A stretch of DNA of 6,350 bases, taken from Candidatus Woesearchaeota archaeon (GTDB lineage Archaea > Nanobdellota > Nanobdellia > Woesearchaeales > B29-G15). Location: NCBI GenBank assembly GCA_003650585.1, contig QMQS01000055.1, positions 1-6,350 of the forward strand. The letters are read 5' to 3'. Under the pieces are notes generated by a model. The model was not told the DNA's origin and searched no databases. It was given only the letters and a program-made list of their open reading frames with translations. The position numbers and the translations under genes were made by a program. Within the stretch, counting starts at the first letter, position 1. Every line of letters begins with the position of its first letter. Positions 4,407-6,350 of this stretch are shown one piece after another.

Positions 4407-6350
4407 CGATTCAAGAGTAAAACCAATGAAAGCAGTTTTACACCGAAAAGGACCCAAACACACCCAATCAATCCGAGCATAGGCACAATTATTACAGCTG
4501 TTGTGAGTGCCCCTATAGCAGAGCCAATGGCATCAGCCATGTAAAACTCACTAAGGGTAATCCTTACCTTAGTCATCTTCAACTTGGTTGCAATCAGAAA
4601 CTCAAGTCCCACAACAAGCCCAAGGAGAATGTTTGCCAAGTAAATCCCTAATGCAGGGATGAAGTGCCGAGACAACATGAGAATTATTACAGAGAACAAC
4701 ACCAAAAAACACAACTCAATCAAAACAATGTGCAACTGCTTGACGAGTTGCATGTGTCTAATCACAATAAAGCTCCCAACAACTAGTCCGAACATAAAAC
4801 AAGCAATAATCAAGCCAATTTGTGAGTAGACATACCCAAATGCCACTTGGAATACCAGTATAAGCACAAACTCGAGAGCCATGCCAGAGAACCCAGATGT
4901 AAAAACAGCAAACGACACAGGGTTAAAACATCTAAGATAGAAAAACAATAAGAGAAGTATGAGTAGTGCCAATGGCAACAGATTTGAGTTAAACTGCTTA
5001 AGCCATTGTCTAAGCATATAATGGTAGCCCACAGGCCTAAGGTCAGTGTTTATTACATTACTCGGCTTGATTGACACCATAAAAGAAGCCAATCTGTCTT
5101 TGGTTATAATCCCCTTAAGGTAATTCTGGTTAACGAATGTGGTGTTAATTTTAGCCAGAGCCAAGAGTTGAGTGTAGTTGTAACTCAGCTTATTGTCTGA
5201 GAACACGTAGTAAACCACTGAGCCAGGTATCGCAATAAAGTTATCAAAATGGCGCAAGCCAGTTGCTATAATAATAGAGTGGAAGTCGGCAAGCTCGCTG
5301 CTCAGGTAATTCTCTCCACCAGGTAGATGAAAACTAAACACACCGCTTGGCTTCAGATTGCTTTTTACCAGATTAAAGAATTCATCAGTATAAAACCTAT
5401 TGAGTTGAGCAGAGAGTGGGCTCCCGAGGTCTAAGATTATCACATCATAAAATTTGGGAGTTGTTTTCATAAAGAGGCGCCCATCTATGTTGTAATACCT
5501 AACCCTTGAGTCATTTGGTAAATTGAAGTAGGATTTGCCAAGTTGGATTACTTTGGGGTCAAGTTCAACATAGTCAATCTCAGAGACATTGTATTTTAAG
5601 ATTTCGAGGAGTGTGCCTGAGATTCCTCCAGAGATTAATAGCACTGATTTTGGGTTTTTAACTTGGAGCATTGGGTAATGCACAACCGCCTCGGCTCTAA
5701 ACCTATCGTTTGTGTTTGTATACAGCATTCCATTCTCAAACAGATTGTACTGATCACCCAATTTTGTTACAACCAGGTTCCCATAAGGGGTAAATCTATT
5801 CTCAACTATAGTTTGACCTTTGAACATTGTCTTCAGTGAGAGCTTGTCTAAGTCAACCGTAGTGAGCAATATAACACACATTAAGATAAGCACACAAAAG
5901 ATTGTGGAAAGCCATCTACGATGCCTAAAGAGCGAAGAGATTGCTGCTACACACAAACCAAGTATTAGAAGGAGTAGAGATATTTGAAATGTGTTCAAAA
6001 AATAAACCAAAACAAAACTAAAGAGTAAGCCGCCAAGCATGTCGCCAATATTGTCTAAGAATACAACGAAACCCGCCCTTTTCGGTTTATTTGTAATGGG
6101 ATACAGTTGTGCAACAACCACAACCAAAAACCCGTTCAAAAAACAGAATGGTAGCATAACCAGAAAGAGGTATAAAAACATGTAAGTGGGCTGAACAAGG
6201 GCCCCTCGCACGAAAAAGGTGTAAGTCAAGGTTCTAATGGCAAGAAGGGTTCCAACAGGGAGGATGCTCACTAAAGCAAACAGCCACTCAACAAACTTAG
6301 CATTGAGCTTTAAATGCCTTGCACCAAGATACCCAATATAAGAGCACAGA
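4397..6350 (-). CDS. Polytopic membrane protein with central spermidine-synthase-like SAM-binding domain, 5' truncated by window edge
   Basis: 650 codons are visible. The frame is open to the right edge, so the start is off-window; the GTG at 6271 is only an internal codon. Numbering from the first whole codon: several membrane helices occupy about 22-165, a soluble domain about 180-425, and more helices about 455-645. This is the layout of fused membrane/spermidine-synthase-like proteins. The soluble domain has the SpeE fold: LISGGISG (238-245) at the SAM loop, YVELDP (260-265) with E262/D264, D289, and DVIILDLGSP (302-311) followed by FYTDEFF. The family motif VINTDLRPVGYHY (432-444) is present. 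Two membrane-domain repeats end with DxxG motifs (DNIGDMLGG, near 99-107; ADAIGSAIGAL, near 605-615). The loop Asp of GGGDGG is replaced, and the second acidic residue of the catalytic D-x-x-D-P is S310. Putrescine aminopropyl transfer is therefore doubtful; another SAM-dependent role is possible. Confidence 0.9.
   Translation of the reverse strand, partial: LCSYIGYLGARHLKLNAKFVEWLFALVSILPVGTLLAIRTLTYTFFVRGALVQPTYMFLYLFLVMLPFCFLNGFLVVVVAQLYPITNKPKRAGFVVFLDNIGDMLGGLLFSFVLVYFLNTFQISLLLLILGLCVAAISSLFRHRRWLSTIFCVLILMCVILLTTVDLDKLSLKTMFKGQTIVENRFTPYGNLVVTKLGDQYNLFENGMLYTNTNDRFRAEAVVHYPMLQVKNPKSVLLISGGISGTLLEILKYNVSEIDYVELDPKVIQLGKSYFNLPNDSRVRYYNIDGRLFMKTTPKFYDVIILDLGSPLSAQLNRFYTDEFFNLVKSNLKPSGVFSFHLPGGENYLSSELADFHSIIIATGLRHFDNFIAIPGSVVYYVFSDNKLSYNYTQLLALAKINTTFVNQNYLKGIITKDRLASFMVSIKPSNVINTDLRPVGYHYMLRQWLKQFNSNLLPLALLILLLLFFYLRCFNPVSFAVFTSGFSGMALEFVLILVFQVAFGYVYSQIGLIIACFMFGLVVGSFIVIRHMQLVKQLHIVLIELCFLVLFSVIILMLSRHFIPALGIYLANILLGLVVGLEFLIATKLKMTKVRITLSEFYMADAIGSAIGALTTAVIIVPMLGLIGCVWVLFGVKLLSLVLLLNRKI

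Noticed and set aside
4371..4463. Longer lipoprotein reading frame starting at 4463
   Set aside because: The extension overlaps the SpeE-like gene by 67 bases, lies upstream of the TATA-like box and buries a normal signal peptide; ATG 4370 gives a standard lipoprotein N-terminus.
6269..6271. GTG at 6271 as the start of the SpeE-like gene
   Set aside because: The frame remains open for 26 more codons to the window edge, with continuing protein-like sequence, so the true start is outside the window.

Overview
Six genes, all on the minus strand, fill this window almost completely; the largest gap between genes is about 45 bases. The organism looks like an archaeon, probably a thermophile. Three of the five visible gene starts (3199, 3873, 4370) have no Shine-Dalgarno sequence. 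Each instead has a 'CAAR + A/T-rich box' centred 26-30 bases upstream, as expected for archaeal BRE/TATA promoters driving leaderless mRNAs. The two genes inside the overlapping operon (2006, 1282) have SD-like sequences. Arginine codons AGA/AGG are common. No rRNA or marker gene is present, so no finer placement is justified and a bacterial origin is not formally excluded.

Layout in the direction of transcription (right to left). (1) 6350-4397: the larger part of a polytopic membrane protein with a central spermidine-synthase-like SAM-binding domain; its N-terminus lies beyond the right edge. (2) 4370-3912: a small predicted lipoprotein of unknown function with its own promoter. (3) 3873-3244: an unrecognised soluble protein with its own promoter. 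(4) 3199-2003: an AmmeMemoRadiSam-type radical SAM enzyme that carries an N-terminal twin-arginine signal. (5) 2006-1266: a NapH-like polytopic membrane iron-sulfur protein, joined to gene 4 by an ATGA overlap. (6) 1282 to the left edge: a Memo-AMMECR1 fusion with an N-terminal membrane anchor, overlapping gene 5 by 17 bases and truncated by the window inside the AMMECR1 domain.

Genes 4-6 are a complete AmmeMemoRadiSam set (radical SAM + Memo + AMMECR1) in one tight operon, with a membrane Fe-S protein inserted between the components. The unusual point is predicted location. The radical SAM enzyme has a Tat signal, and the Memo-AMMECR1 protein has a signal anchor. The Fe-S membrane protein has cysteine clusters that a positive-inside topology puts on both membrane faces. 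Inference: this may be an extracytoplasmic, membrane-associated version of the system, in which the polytopic protein carries electrons across the membrane to a radical SAM enzyme outside. The membrane SpeE-like protein and the lipoprotein next door may or may not belong to it.
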